From Zhengitettix transpicula (Eukaryota; Arthropoda; Insecta; Orthoptera; Tetrigidae): a DNA stretch of 64,000 bases. Position numbers and translations under genes: made by a program. The notes under the pieces are model-generated. The model had not been told where the DNA came from. It made no database searches and was given only the letters and a program-made list of their open reading frames with translations. Location: positions 139,891,600 through 139,955,599 of the forward strand of contig CM073590.1 of NCBI GenBank assembly GCA_037074705.1, given 5' to 3'. Within the stretch, counting starts at the first letter, position 1, and each line of letters begins with the position of its first letter. Positions 1 to 11,331 of this stretch are shown one piece after another.

Positions 1-24
1 AACCTTAGTTCAAAAACGGAGAAG
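1..24 (-). repeat. Family R retroposon, fragment cut by the window edge
   Basis: The first 22 bases match, on the minus sense, the part of family R that reads 'ccttagttcaaaaacgga' in fuller copies (compare 21673-21690 and the reverse complement of 29268-29286). Similarity stops at about base 24. This is therefore the 5' truncation point of a copy whose A-tailed end lies outside the window to the left. The match is short but specific, because the same words recur in several other copies here. Confidence 0.6.
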
Positions 25-3000
25 CCAAGGGCCCCCAGTCTTAAAATCACTCGCAGAACTGACTGCGAGCGTGCGTGTAAACGGTCTGTTCCAATATATT
101 GTAATTAATTATTGATTTATACAAGATTAAATACGATTGACCAGCGAGAATCGCTATCCTCTTCCCTGCTAAACACGTGTGGTTATGTTGTCACTCTGAC
201 AGAACAGTAGATGAATGATAGCTGATTTGGAGTCAGCTCCGCTTGGGTCCACACAAACAAATTCTATGGTATTTTACTTTAACCAGTCATACCACGTAGT
301 ATGCTGAAAGACCAGGATAAAACATTATACTTACGCAAATAACTTTCAAATCTCTTAGTTTCGCCATCAACCCAGAATTACTAGTGGTCTCTCCAAAATG
401 AGGATATCATTGTTATTAAAGGACCTATGTCGTTTGCCGTTATAGGGCCAAAGGCCTCTTCAGCAAGATTCTGCAAAATAACAACTACATACCTAACTCG
501 TTTAAAAATTAAACTTATGTAGTAGACCTACATACTATGCACGAAAACAGAATTGTATTGATCCAGCGGAGAATTAAGTCACCGAGTGTTACTCCGTCTG
601 CCCACGAAAATTGCAAGGACACGAATATCGCAGATATTTTAATATTATATCAACAATTTTAGACACAATTAAAACTTCATTTAGATTTTGCAGTATTTTA
701 TAATATTAAACTTAATTACCAATTACATTAACATCAATATGTCACTTTTATACCTTCATATTTCTTGAAGTATGAATTTTACATAACACCAGATATATCG
801 GAACGCTTGTAAGATTTCTTATTATCCCAAGAACTCACGTTTTTGATAAAAGTACTAATAATATATAAGCGATGATGTAGCATACAACGTTAAAAACACC
901 ACAACATTATACTACAAATCATTCCAAGATTTATTTGTGTATCATATTCCTTTTCATTACACTATACTATTCATACATGGTAACAGGCATTCAATAAGCG
1001 TATACATCTCAACAAAATTGCTATTAAATTAGTTTAATAATAACAATGTTAATGGATTTATGATTCTGTAGGAAAAAAAAAGGGATGAATTGTTTGTCTT
1101 TTCGAAGATATAAAATAGTATTATTAGGTATACAATATGTTAAGAATAATAAAGTAATGTTTTGTGTAGCAAGAAATGAGAGATAAATTGAGTAGTGTTT
1201 TTTCATCTTAAAAAAGTAGACGACGAAACATTTCCAATCTCCGCGCCCACTGAAGAACCTTCAAACATTATTTAATAACAATTTTAAAAATAGCGATCGA
1301 TACCTTCAGTTTTAATGTGTTTTCGTAATAATAAAATTTAGTATTGGAATATTGGAAAAAAACTTTCATTAACTGTTACGCTGATATTAGATTTTATTAT
1401 ATCGCGGGGCAGAGGTATTGGAGTAAGCTGAATGCATTATTGTGGTCCTGGAAGCAAATTGTGTGGCGCTGCCTTTCTTCAAACGCCCGTACCGACTAAT
1501 ATACGCTCTAAATATCCGTAATTTTATAACTCTTTCTACGTTTCATACTGATTTCCGTTATATTTTAAACGTGAGAAAGGAAAAAGTAGGAAGCATTTTC
1601 ATAACTACTAATTGATAAACGCAAATATATATTTACTATCCCAGTTTTAAAAGTTGTTTTTAATGTAATGAATTTGGATCGGACAATACCCAGAATTAAA
1701 AAATGTTATTATGTTTATATGTATGTATTAACGTTAATTATTAAACAAATTTAAACGCGTTGACATATTGCAACAAAAATTGGTACACCTATTCTTCAAA
1801 ACACGAAAAACGGTACTGTGGGGGTGAGAAAACTCTAGCATAAATGTGGAAAGAAATATAATTGAAAAAAGTGATAATTTTGTGTTGAATTACTGCGCAC
1901 CAAGAGACTATGACGTCACGCGAGAGAAAGACGTTACCACGCGACAGGCAATGGAAATAGTTCCTTTTCCGTAATGAAATAAATCAGAAATATTTTCATT
2001 GAATAAAAAGTATAATTTTAACCATCAATAATATTCCACAGAATGATAATAAAAAAACAATACGAAATACTTTACGACTCTTGCGGAAAATGTAAGTTAA
2101 TTTTTGTGCCATATTATTGACTCTAATATGGTGACCACTTGTTTTAAATTATGAATCTAGCTAACAATTTCATCAGTTTAATCTATCGTAATGACTGAAG
2201 ACTGAGGGATATTCAAGGAGTATATTTAAGTATTCTATTCGTAAAGAAATTCGGAGGTATGTTTGTTGGGATCGATGCAATAAAATTCAATGTACTTTAT
2301 AGCTGTTTAATTAATGCACTATCAGTCGAAAGTATGTACGGAACTAGGAACAGTTAGATTTACTTAAAATCTCTTCTTGACTAAACATTAATATAGAATT
2401 AATTATTTTTAGGATTACATGAATAAGTACACAGGAAACGCCGGACACCCAGCTAGTACAATATAAAATACAATTATTTTATTATTCACTTTACTAACGT
2501 TAAGTTCATTTATAAATAAAATTCGAAAATTAATTTGATAAATAAATGTAACACAGCCATAACTCAGATATTTTAAAAAATTACATATAATACAAAAAGC
2601 GTTCCTTCCCTGATATCAGGGCCCTTTCTGTTAATTAAAAAAATATGAATACAATGAATATAATCCCTTACACTGAAAAATTTTGATTTTTTCCAATTAC
2701 TTTCAGGACCGAAAAGTTTTGTGTTATATATATTAATTTATTTAATAAATTTATTACGTATAGCCACGTTACATTTATAGTTAAATCGATTTCTCGTAAT
2801 TTTTTTGTCATTGCAAATATACCATGTGATATCAGTAAGTTTTAATTTTTTTCTCGTCGAAAATAGATCCGCTTATGCGAATGTAGCTTTAACGTCAAAG
2901 ATAAGAGCTTAGATAAAAGAATTCTCATCTTCATAGCCCACCGGTAAGTGAACGATCCATTAAAAAACAGCACCCTATTATACTTGTATGGGAAAAAATG

Positions 3001-3138
3001 TACGCTAAGGTATCGGTAACCATAAACTCCAAGAAGAAGCACATCCAAACGGTATACCAGTACGTTACAGACCTGAAATGGTTTCATGTGGTGTTGACCC
3101 TGTTTTATGTTTAATGGTAGCCTCTACAATTTTCTCAG
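25..3138. other. A+T-rich intergenic DNA, no gene seen
   Basis: I see no sustained coding frame, RNA gene or complete mobile element. The short open frames (for example minus 1024-1206 and minus 2842-3087) are low-complexity and match nothing I recognise. Bases 397-485 resemble 4541-4620 and are listed separately. A donor-like GTAAGTG at 2943 follows a short open stretch, but its phase does not fit the candidate exon at 3139. Confidence 0.6.
397..485. repeat. Old diverged repeat, copy 1 of 2
   Basis: By eye this segment aligns with 4541-4620 at roughly two thirds identity. Shared words include 'gaggat', 'gccgttat/gctgctat' and 'aggcctctt/aggtcctcttt'. The pair looks like two remnants of an old dispersed repeat. 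No family was recognised and no ends are visible. Confidence 0.4.
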
Positions 3139-3186
3139 TGGAAATATAATATGCTGCATCTATATCTGAACGTGTACTTCGCAGTG
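3139..3186 (+). CDS. Possible small internal exon (48 nt) of the gene ending at 3914
   Basis: This is a 48-nt open segment between an acceptor-like tract (ttttctcag, ending at 3138) and a donor-like GTGAGC at 3187. It reads W-K-Y-N-M-L-H-L-Y-L-N-V-Y-F-A-V. It keeps phase 0 at both ends and so would join in frame to the segment starting at 3618, across a 431-bp intron. The joined product would place a hydrophobic run (YLNVYFAV followed by LMGATGIAV) that could span a membrane. The splice sites are only moderate and a 48-nt open stretch can arise by chance. No compatible exon further upstream was found. Confidence 0.3.
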
Positions 3187-3617
3187 GTGAGCTATTAAAA
3201 AAGTAACGAGTAGGTTTTATTTAATCTTTCAAACTGTGCTGACATAACAGCCATTGGAAATCAATCAAAATACGGAGTTGTTATGGAAACCCTCGCCTGC
3301 AATTGTCAATTCCAGTTTATTTGAGATCACAACAATATGATTAGTACTAAGACAGTTTATTAATTGTTTTATCGTTGCATGATTTCTTAGGCTTTATAGA
3401 CTAACCGGGGACGAGAGAAGATATATTATTTCTGACAGGAAATAACATGCTTCGTTTTTAGCGCATCAGATTTGCCACTTTTCTGATTTTACTTTAGAAA
3501 AATACACAATGAATTATTATACTGAAACAATATTAATATTTTTATGTAAATAATACATTTTCATCTGTGGAATTTCCGATTGAAGGAATGTGTGTAATCT
3601 TGAACTCTTCGTTTCAG

Positions 3618-3914
3618 TTGATGGGCGCAACTGGAATAGCTGTCAGTAGCATCTGGTATATGGTGCCATATTCTGCAACGCGATATTGCGAGATAGCAAG
3701 AAATAAAGCGTCTCCGAATGGTCACGAACTGTCTGAAATGTGGGACGGCTATTGGATTTGTGGTGGAGTTCGCCAACAAATCCCTGAGACAGGACCTTAT
3801 GCAACGGAGGAAGATAAATATTATTGCGGGAAAAGTTCCGAGATAATGCTTCAAATAAAATTACGTCAGATTAATGTTCCAGATAAAATGCTGAACGCCG
3901 ACATTACTGTATGA
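3618..3914 (+). CDS. Probable last coding exon of an unidentified gene
   Basis: An acceptor-like tract (cttcgtttcag) ends at 3617 and is followed by 98 open codons and a TGA at 3912-3914. An AATAAA lies 43 bases downstream with G/T-rich sequence beyond it, so the segment reads as a 3'-terminal exon. The translation is unlike the AT-driven chance frames around it. It is rich in Trp, Tyr, Cys, Gly and Pro, with pieces such as IWYMVPYSATRYCE, MWDGYWICGGVRQQIPETG and KYYCGKSSEIMLQIKLRQ. A hydrophobic start (LMGATGIAVSSIWYMV) could be part of a transmembrane segment, followed by a polar region with three cysteines (in RYCE, WICGG and YYCGK). I do not recognise the family. It could also be a decayed gene fragment, but it has no internal stop. 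Confidence 0.5.
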   Translation: MMGATGIAVSSIWYMVPYSATRYCEIARNKASPNGHELSEMWDGYWICGGVRQQIPETGPYATEEDKYYCGKSSEIMLQIKLRQINVPDKMLNADITV

Positions 3915-3956
3915 ATACTTTTTATTACTTTTTTAATTACTTTTTATTAAGTCTCA

Positions 3957-3962
3957 AATAAA
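3957..3962 (+). promoter_or_regulatory. Candidate poly(A) signal
   Basis: A canonical AATAAA lies 43 bases after the TGA at 3912-3914. The G/T-rich stretch 'ttggtgggtaagtt' follows at about 3986-3999. The hexamer is common in A+T-rich DNA, so its value rests on its position behind the probable last exon. Confidence 0.4.
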
Positions 3963-3984
3963 GAGTAGATGCAAAGCGTAATAT

Positions 3985-5485
3985 ATTGGTGGGTAAGTTA
4001 TTCCATATGTCGCAGAGTATACTTACAGCACCTTTAAGTAGAGCTGAAACATTAAATCTACTAACATTGCGCTCAATTAGAAAAGTTTGTGCCGGATCTT
4101 CGTATCCGAAAAATTATACGAATCCTTCATTATTCGCTAAATAAAATTCAATTATATGCAAATTTATTTTGTACAGTCATAATGGAACCGATTTGATATA
4201 GATACTATCAGTAAATTAACTTCTTCTCATCTATGTTTAGAACGTGCGTCTTATCTCAAATATTGTGCTTTATACACTTATGGATTTTACTGAGTATTAA
4301 ATATGCTCTTAATATGTAATATACAATTTTAAATATTGTTTTTCGGAATAATTGTCGTATATGAACATAAATAATAGTTATTTATTATCACCTATTGTTT
4401 CAACAATATTTTGAAGATCATGTTTTATATAAGGAACAAAAAATCTTCCCAACAGACATATTTGGAGGGAAAGGAAGTGACGTCACAGCTTATCACATCA
4501 TTGGCGAAGCATCAAACATAAGCCAAGCATTATTTTTTAAACAAAATCGAGGATGATATTGTCGTGCAAGTACCTGAGTCATTTGCTGCTATTGGGCAAG
4601 AGGTCCTCTTTAGCATGGGATTTAGCTTGGAGCTTATTTTATATTTTTATGCGGAGTGAAGGACCCAGGTATAATAATTATTTTATAACATTATTTTGGT
4701 ACGGGAGGTGATTGGCGTAGACTTTTTTTATATTCTTTTGGATCGATGAAAGTAATTCTAACGGAACTCTTTAATTCTACCTTTAATTTCACACATCTAA
4801 GGTGGGAAGATTACAGTATAGTGGGAAATTGGGGAGTTATAAGTCTTGGCATTTTTGTTTTAGTTTACGGAGAATGATTTCCGGGGTATAGGTATACTAA
4901 TATTCAGGTTTCTGGTCAAAGATGGTAGAGAGGACTTTTGTGATGCCGTTTTGTACGGATCAGTCGTCGCTGGATGTACGTAGTTGGGTGGACAGGTGGA
5001 CGCTGGTGGACAGGCTGATAATTTACAAGGCGAAAATGTTGGAATAGGTTGATGCTTGGCTATGGGAAGGCCTTTTAGAGATCGAAGGTAATGTGGTGGG
5101 ATGAGAGTAGAAATGATGAGGCTGAAGTCTATTTCAGTGGATGAAGGGTTTGTATATATGGAGGAGAGTTTTAGGATGGCATGGGTCGGTTATGGAGCCT
5201 AGAAACTTGATCAGAAAACTGTATTCAAAGTTAGTCTCTATGTTATATTGATACTCTGGTCTAAAAACTAATAAGTACCCGTTCTTTTGACGAATCATAT
5301 TCTTTCTAAATCTTTTATCCTTCCACAAACTTGTAATGAAAATTTCTTTACGAGCACGCTATTTCGAACGGAAGCTGTTGTCTGTCAGATGGCGGACTCT
5401 GACGGTAGTCTCGGACTTTTTTCGGTGACAAAGGACACTCTTGGCGACAACAGACCTACAGACGGCTGACAGTTCCAAGGGACGC
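3985..5485. other. Intergenic, no gene seen
   Basis: The segment holds one diverged repeat (4541-4620) and a stretch at about 4780-5230 that is G-rich on the + strand and short of sustained frames. That bias can mark the antisense of an old retroelement, but no motif confirmed it. A short GC-richer patch at 5340-5480 has no recognisable product. Confidence 0.5.
4541..4620. repeat. Old diverged repeat, copy 2 of 2
   Basis: This is the partner of 397-485, in the same orientation. In one minus frame both copies read a Pro-Ile-x-Ala-Asn-Asp-x-Gly stretch, which could be a remnant of coding repeat sequence or coincidence. Confidence 0.4.
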
Positions 5486-5905
5486 TTAACTTATTAGGCT
5501 TCCGAAACTTAAATATATTGAGCTGACGGCATAAAACATTAAAAACATCTGCGGGGGAATTTGAAGATTTCGGGAGCGATTTCGGACAGTGAGTAGCCAG
5601 CTACGAACTTGAGCGGTTGGTGAAAATTGTGGGTGTGCCCACGATTCATCTGCTGCCATCGAGATGAACTCGATCGGCGTCACAGAACGAGCGTCGGACA
5701 CTACCACCGCAACGCAACCAGGCAACACCAGCTGTAACCACAACGGCACGGTATCGTTAGAATTGTTTAAATCCAGGTGTCGTAATGCTAAGTCCCCCCA
5801 TTTATACCTTGAATCAGTAAATCCAATTTTGTCATTTTGAGGTTCACCCCTTGAAATTCCTGAGAGAACGATGGTCCATGTTTCGTTCTTTTTAATTATT
5901 GTCAT
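5486..5905 (-). other. 139-codon open frame, unassigned
   Basis: This is the longest open frame in the window and lies in a locally GC-rich patch. It contains no domain or motif I recognise. The central part (about residues 55-115) has balanced composition and an acceptor-like 'gttgtggttacag' inside it, so part of the frame could be an exon. The flanking parts look like chance A+T-rich extension. GC-rich patches lengthen random open frames, so I would not call this a gene without transcript support. Confidence 0.2.
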
Positions 5906-8900
5906 TTTTGTATAAATTAAATTTTCATTTTGAGTATTTTTATTAGTTAAATAGTATGCTAAATAAATTCAATCTTTTTTATTTTAAAAGGGGTTCCAAC
6001 CTAGAACCTGAAAAGTATAATTATTAAAACATATCCGGAAATTGAAATTATTGCATGTTCTCATAATTTCAGTAAATTGTGAGTAAAGATATTATACCTT
6101 CTGTGTTTCTTGTCGTCGAAAATGTCTTCGAATCCAGTGGTTTTTTTTTTAATTTCAAGACAATATAATTTTGTGTGGTACATTGAATATGGTCAAATGT
6201 CACTAACCATCAATTATCTCGTATTAAGTCTAATTATTATAATATTATTGTTCACCAAGTGGCGTTCAAAGTTTTCAAGACTCTAACGGCGAGATAACTT
6301 CACGCACTTGTTCTGATCTTTAACACACACTACACTAACTCAAAGGATTTTGTCCTCCTAAATCGAAAGTGTAAGCTTGTGTTGTCCAGTAGACGTAAGA
6401 TGCCTGTGTTGGGATGTCGATGAAGACGGTCTTCGTGTTTTCCGGCAGCACTTTTGGTATCTTTTTTTAATAACAGAGATCTTTAGGTATTTCTTACATA
6501 CCACACTGAGTGTCTACGATGATTCGCAGGAAATTATTCTGCCACGTCTGGATAATCATGACGTAGCTATCGCTCGTATGGAGTGTAAGGTTCTTTCAGA
6601 AGGCATTCGATATTTCTTAATTACTTTTCTTTCGTTTGTTATGCAACAATACGTGGTCTCTGCTCTTTCTAGCGGTCAATATTTTATGAGAGGTTATTTT
6701 CTAACATCATGGCTATTTTGATTCCAAATCTACCTTTCTTCAGACATTTTATTACCAATGCTTGGTACTTGTTCTTCGGGCACCTTTGATTTATAATTTT
6801 AATATACATTGCGTAAGATATAAATATGAAGCCAAAAGAACACATTTTGGTTATTATCATGAATCGCGTTTCATATTCTCAATACATTGTACAAATTTAG
6901 GTGAAGTACTACGGATGGAAAATACTAACGTTTTGACTTCTACCCTAAAAACATTTTCAAGTCATGAAACATCAGTCGCTGTATTGTCATAATGGTTATC
7001 GCTGATAAAACGTGAAGTGAAAGTCATTTAACAAATCTTTAATACATAGTTTTTTCCTGGAATTTGTGCTCATGTGGCTTAATTGTGTACCATCGCGCAT
7101 CGGAGAACTCCAGTGGGCACACGGAACGTCAGCACGTGTTAATAGCAGCATTAATACCAGCTATAGTAAGTGGTCATTACAGTTTAGTATCTCATCAAAA
7201 TGCTGGGTATGCACATGATACGTTATTCCGTAAGATGCAATTGATGCCGTGGTTAGCATAGGTGACTGGCTGTACGGCCTTCTTCCGAGATCTGGGTGGC
7301 GGAACTGCCCCGTTTCAGCCGGTTTACAACATTGCATTCCCTCGGGAACTGCCGTCCGGCAAGCAGTAAACATCGCCCCAGCGTAGATAATGACCCGACA
7401 GCAGTCTCTTCTTGAGATAATACCACTGACTCGGACAAATATCACGGTATCACTACTCGCATCTCGTAGTCTCAAAAACCGTTTACAGTCATTTATCTGA
7501 TAATAGAAACTTATGTAACGTTCGGACAATATAGACAGATTCTATGAGAAAAAAATGAATTGGCTAGCGACCACCTTAGGGGTGTGGCCATATACTTCAA
7601 GTTAAATAAATATCGAAAATCCCTTGGAATGTTATGATTATAATTTAATGTTTTTAAAAGTTTTTTTGTTGATTTTGTATTAAATATCAGATTATTAAAT
7701 TTTCGATCTTGATTTTATTTTACAATATTAAAATTCAATTACAAATAATTTCCAAAAATTTAATGATATACTCAAAAACATTTAACGTATTTAGCCCAGC
7801 ATGGAACTCAAAAAGACCCTTTTCAGGGGTAATTTTCTATAGGCCGTGTAGCAGAGTAACTTAGTTCCAGTAAAACATACTTTCATCACCATTCGTCGGT
7901 CTCATCTGAAGTGCCTGGTGAGATTTTTCACTCTGTTGAGCACAGGTTCTGGTTGGAGGTATAGTGACGTCTGGTGGCCACTCTTCATCTAGGATTCAAG
8001 GAAATTCGCCTCCTTATCCTTTTCTTTCTCTAGCTCATTCTGATTGCACACTCCTCACTATACTCAATTTCAGCTCTCCACTTGTCTGAAATTCAAGTTT
8101 ATGTCTGACTATTTCTCCACGATCCTTGACCCGATCACGGCTTTCGCCAAGCTTTCTGGACCATCTTAGTCATGTCACGGGATTTGTGACTTCAAAGCAT
8201 TTTAATTAATTTAGGTACCACTTTATTGGTGAAAGAATTTTCATTTGGAATGAGTATTCTACAAATTTTACAACTTATGAATAGGGTCGAAGAAATCTTA
8301 TTAACGATTTGGTAATGTACAACATTTGGCTAGGTTGGTGTACATTGACCTTACTAATCCCTTAATCTATTGTGGAAGACACGTCCTACTAAGCAGTCTT
8401 GCGATAATCTGAAACCGGTTCAGTATATGCTGCCTTCAACGATTCATCATGTAATTGCATTATATATTTAAATAAATAAATATATATATATATAATTCCT
8501 GGATATTATTAGCGCGTGACAGTTAGTTATATAAGTGAATAAGATAAATTACCCACAGGTGTAATATATAATGTCAATTTACAGTTAAATTTTGAAAATA
8601 TTTAAATAAAATGAGTTAAATGGATTCATTTTGCCATTATCATCTCTATGATCAAACTAAATGTCAATAAATGCATTAACAAACGCGGATACAATAATTG
8701 CAGTATATGAATGTTGGGTGTGTAAGCTATCAAAATGTCATGATTATTTGAATTCGGTTTTTATCAAATAGTCAAATTTTAATGTAATGACAGGAATCCG
8801 TAACAATATTGAATATGCGTCCATTACTTTTAACAATATAATTATGTTAAATATAAATTGACATGATTTTGATTCTTTAATGTTAAAATGACTGTTGAAA

Positions 8901-8976
8901 TATCCTGCTACACGCCAAAGTTAAACATTTTTTATAATGTTTAACAAATGATTTTTTTAATAACGTGACCAATAGG
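5906..8976. other. Intergenic, no gene seen
   Basis: Several 60-120 codon frames occur (+ 6377-6721, + 6762-6992 and frames on both strands at 7064-7529). None carries a recognisable motif. Bases 7060-7540 form a GC-richer patch with overlapping frames on both strands, typical of composition rather than coding. A short T/A run near 8461-8495 is low-complexity. Confidence 0.5.
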
Positions 8977-9299
8977 TTTTTTTTAGGGTAACAGGCTACA
9001 TGAGGGTAATCCACATGGTGGCAACTCCCCTTTAGGAGAGGATTTGAAAGGGGGATGCGGAAGGGTAGAGGAAGGTAGCCAAGTGTTAACTAGGACCCCC
9101 GGACTATGGTTTAAGGATCCTACCCTGCAATTCGCCTAAAAGTGATGCAGGGAAAGCCATAGAAAAACCTGAATCAGGTAGGTCGGGCATTTGGTACTCG
9201 TCCCACGCCCTTCCCATGGCGGGAGAAGAGTTCGCTGTGGGGTCGCAGCTTTCCACTCACCGTGACTTGACCGGTTTAGGAGGCAGCTGGCCGATAGGT
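8977..9299 (-). mobile_element. Family R retroposon, 5'-truncated copy
   Basis: On the minus sense this copy ends in the family's A-run (T8 at 8977-8984), preceded by 'gtagcctgttaccct'. It keeps the CCCGGG-bearing body and stops at 9299, exactly at the family's internal hairpin. The flanks share 'a/gatagg' (8971-8976 and 9294-9299), a tentative short target duplication. It carries many stops, and the short frame on the minus strand at 9136-9429 is not a gene. A deleted mariner follows 50 bases to the right. Confidence 0.85.
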
Positions 9300-9351
9300 T
9301 TTCTTTTAAGGCAATAAAAATTAATAAATAACAGACAAGTAAAAATATGTC

Positions 9352-9874
9352 TACGAGAGTAATGCCTCTTTTTTTTCTTCTTAAATACTTTAGATACGTA
9401 AAAATTTTGAATTTGGCGCTATTCCTCAAACATTCTCCTCCAATTCACTGCAGTAACAACTTCCTAAGTCAACAGGTGACTGGTCCCTCTTTCAAAATGG
9501 CTGACATTGACGTACGTATTAGACAGCGTTGTTAAATTCGGAAGGTGAAACGCCCATTTGCATTCATGAAAGCCTGAAAAATCTGTATGGTGATGCAACA
9601 GAGGATGTCAGAACTGTTCGGCGATGGCTCCGTCGCAGTAACGAAGCTGAAGGGCAAACACCGTTGACTGATGAAAAGTGAAGTGTCATGTCGGTTACTG
9701 CAGTTAAATACATGCCCTTGTTGAAAGGTGGACGAAAACTGAGTAAAAGGACGCGGACTATATTGAAAAGTAAAAATTAATGTTCTGGGTTATATTGTGT
9801 AAATTTCATTTAATTATCTTGACAAATAAAGAAGCAGAAAAATAGGATGCATTACTTATTGACTCACTCTCGTG
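9352..9874 (+). mobile_element. Internally deleted mariner-family transposon
   Basis: The terminal inverted repeats match. The left end reads 'cgagagtaatgcctc' followed by T-rich sequence. The complement of the right end reads 'cgagagtgagtcaataag' then 'taatgc', so the left end has lost about 12 bases. The left flank is TA and the right is TG, consistent with a TA target site, one side mutated. Inside is a decayed transposase remnant, annotated separately. At about 523 bp the element is far shorter than an intact mariner of about 1.3 kb, so it is non-autonomous and dead or MITE-like. Confidence 0.85.
9497..9773 (+). pseudogene. Mariner transposase remnant, N-terminus fused to C-terminus
   Basis: The start reads MADIDVRIRQRC then a stop. 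After a frameshift the next frame reads EGETPICIHESLKNLYGD and VRTVRRWLRRSNEAEGQTPL, then another stop. These are the helix-turn-helix and linker of the mariner DNA-binding domain (HTH_48/Mos1-like family). Only about 60 bases later the frame reads ALVERWTKTE, a stop, then KDADYIEK and a terminal TAA at 9771. That matches the usual C-terminal end of mariner transposases. The whole DD(D/E) catalytic core is missing, by deletion rather than truncation, because both ends of the protein survive. The product would at most bind terminal repeats; with its stops it is a pseudogene. Confidence 0.85.
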
Positions 9875-10689
9875 TTTTCTATTAATAGATCGCAATCAAT
9901 ACTTAAATTAAATGTGCCTGGTCATTATAAACTACATTTAATAAATGTAAGTTATGCTTGAATATTTACATCGTGCTGTTATTGTCGTCAGAAAATTAAG
10001 CAAATATTGCATACAAATTTTAATAACATATTAATCTCCAATATATGGAGCTCCATAACGTCTTAACTTACAGCGAGTATTAGCAATGACGTTGGGAGAA
10101 AATGAATATTTATAGTATTTACGAAATACCAGAGGAAGAAATGCGACTAAAACATTTTTCATTTCCTTTTGATTGCGCCATCCCGTCAATTCTGGAGCGC
10201 TTTGAGTTGTAAAGCGGAGGAGATCGCCATTAAAATTCCTAAATTGCCAGATGTTTTAACTGCTTTAGCGTTAGAGAGAGAATAGTTCGGGGTCGAGCCA
10301 TCAACGCCGACGGCCAACTACTCTAAATCCTTACAGCCTGCTCGTAAACTCAAGATCAATAGTTCTTACGAACACAATGTCGAGTTTGTACCCAGAAAGG
10401 CACATTTTTATAATATTACTTTGAATATTTTACGCATTGTAAATTCTATTTTTTAAAAAATATTTTCAAAGGATTGCCGTTGAATATGTAAACAATTCAT
10501 GGGTACATATTTCACCAGACAAGAGGAATTCTAAAACTGAAATAGTTTGTACCAACATATATACTTACGAAAGGAAACTGATAAATTAGTTGTAAGTAAC
10601 GCTATAAACTTTGACATTCTTAAAGTTATATGAAATGAATTATAATTTGATGCAGAGTGTAACTTACGTCTCAGAATGTAGTCTCCTAC
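9875..10689. other. Intergenic, no gene seen
   Basis: Mostly A+T-rich. A GC-richer patch at about 10170-10340 contains no sustained frame or repeat that I could link to others in the window. Confidence 0.5.
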
Positions 10690-11085
10690 TTTCTTTTATT
10701 ATTTACGATTTATAGCCGCATAAACATTTTGGTCATTAGTGGCTTAGATATTTTATGTTTTCAAATTTCCGTTATATTTAAATTACTTTATATAAATCAG
10801 TTTTTATAGTAAATTCTAGAAGGTTGTAAATGGCTGTTGGTGATTTGCAGAACTCCATATTTGAATGGGCGGCTAATGTTTATATTCTTATGTCGCTAAA
10901 TCTGGCCTAGTCTAAAAGGACATGAGGAATTGTTATGCCCTCCTTGAATATGCAGCATACCGGCTGCGCAGATCTGGAAATCAAAAATGAATGCGTGAAA
11001 CTGGGCTGCAATGCTCTGATCCTGCCCACAACAACCTGTTGCCTTTCTGGTGAGATATTTCATAGATGCTGCTGACATTCTACAT
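10690..11085 (-). mobile_element. LINE 3' end, copy 1 (non-LTR retrotransposon)
   Basis: On the minus strand the sequence aligns along its length with 11341-11750. In the LINE frame it reads RIRALQPSFTHSFLISRS and AQPVCCIFKEGITIPHVLLD, then a stop, then SNMEFCKSPTAIYNLLEF and a final stop. This is the C-terminus of an ORF2 polyprotein downstream of RNase H, where related copies carry a CxxC...H...C zinc-binding motif. Here the first CxxC is lost. The 3' untranslated part holds 'cactaatgacc', comparable to the 'gtcgctaatgacc' of copy 2. It has internal stops and is inactive. Confidence 0.8.
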
Positions 11086-11331
11086 TTTACTGTTTTTACT
11101 TGTTTGTTCCTCTTTTCCTCTAGATGCAGTCCCTGCTGGTTATTGGTTCTCCTTTGCTGAGCGGCTTCCATCTTCGCTAGCAGATCAGTCCTGTCGAGTC
11201 CTTCTATCTCCTTATGCACCGGCTATTGTGATCTGGTTGTCATTTTCGTGGATTTTCGCTATATTTTCTCTTATGCGATTGATGAAGCATTTTCTGTACG
11301 CCGTGCTATTTATTACCTCCTTGGAGTATCG
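11086..11331 (-). other. Segment between two LINE copies, unassigned
   Basis: Homology between the two LINE copies ends at about 11085. The remaining segment up to the next poly(T) run has a minus frame (with LAKMEAAQQRRTNNQQG) that looks protein-like but is not recognised. It could be an upstream part of copy 1 that is absent from copy 2, or unrelated DNA into which copy 2 inserted. Confidence 0.35.

Noticed and set aside
2865..2942. Open segment followed by GTAAGTG, as an exon upstream of 3139
   Set aside because: Its only open frame ends in a phase that would create a stop in the 48-nt candidate exon, so the two cannot be joined.
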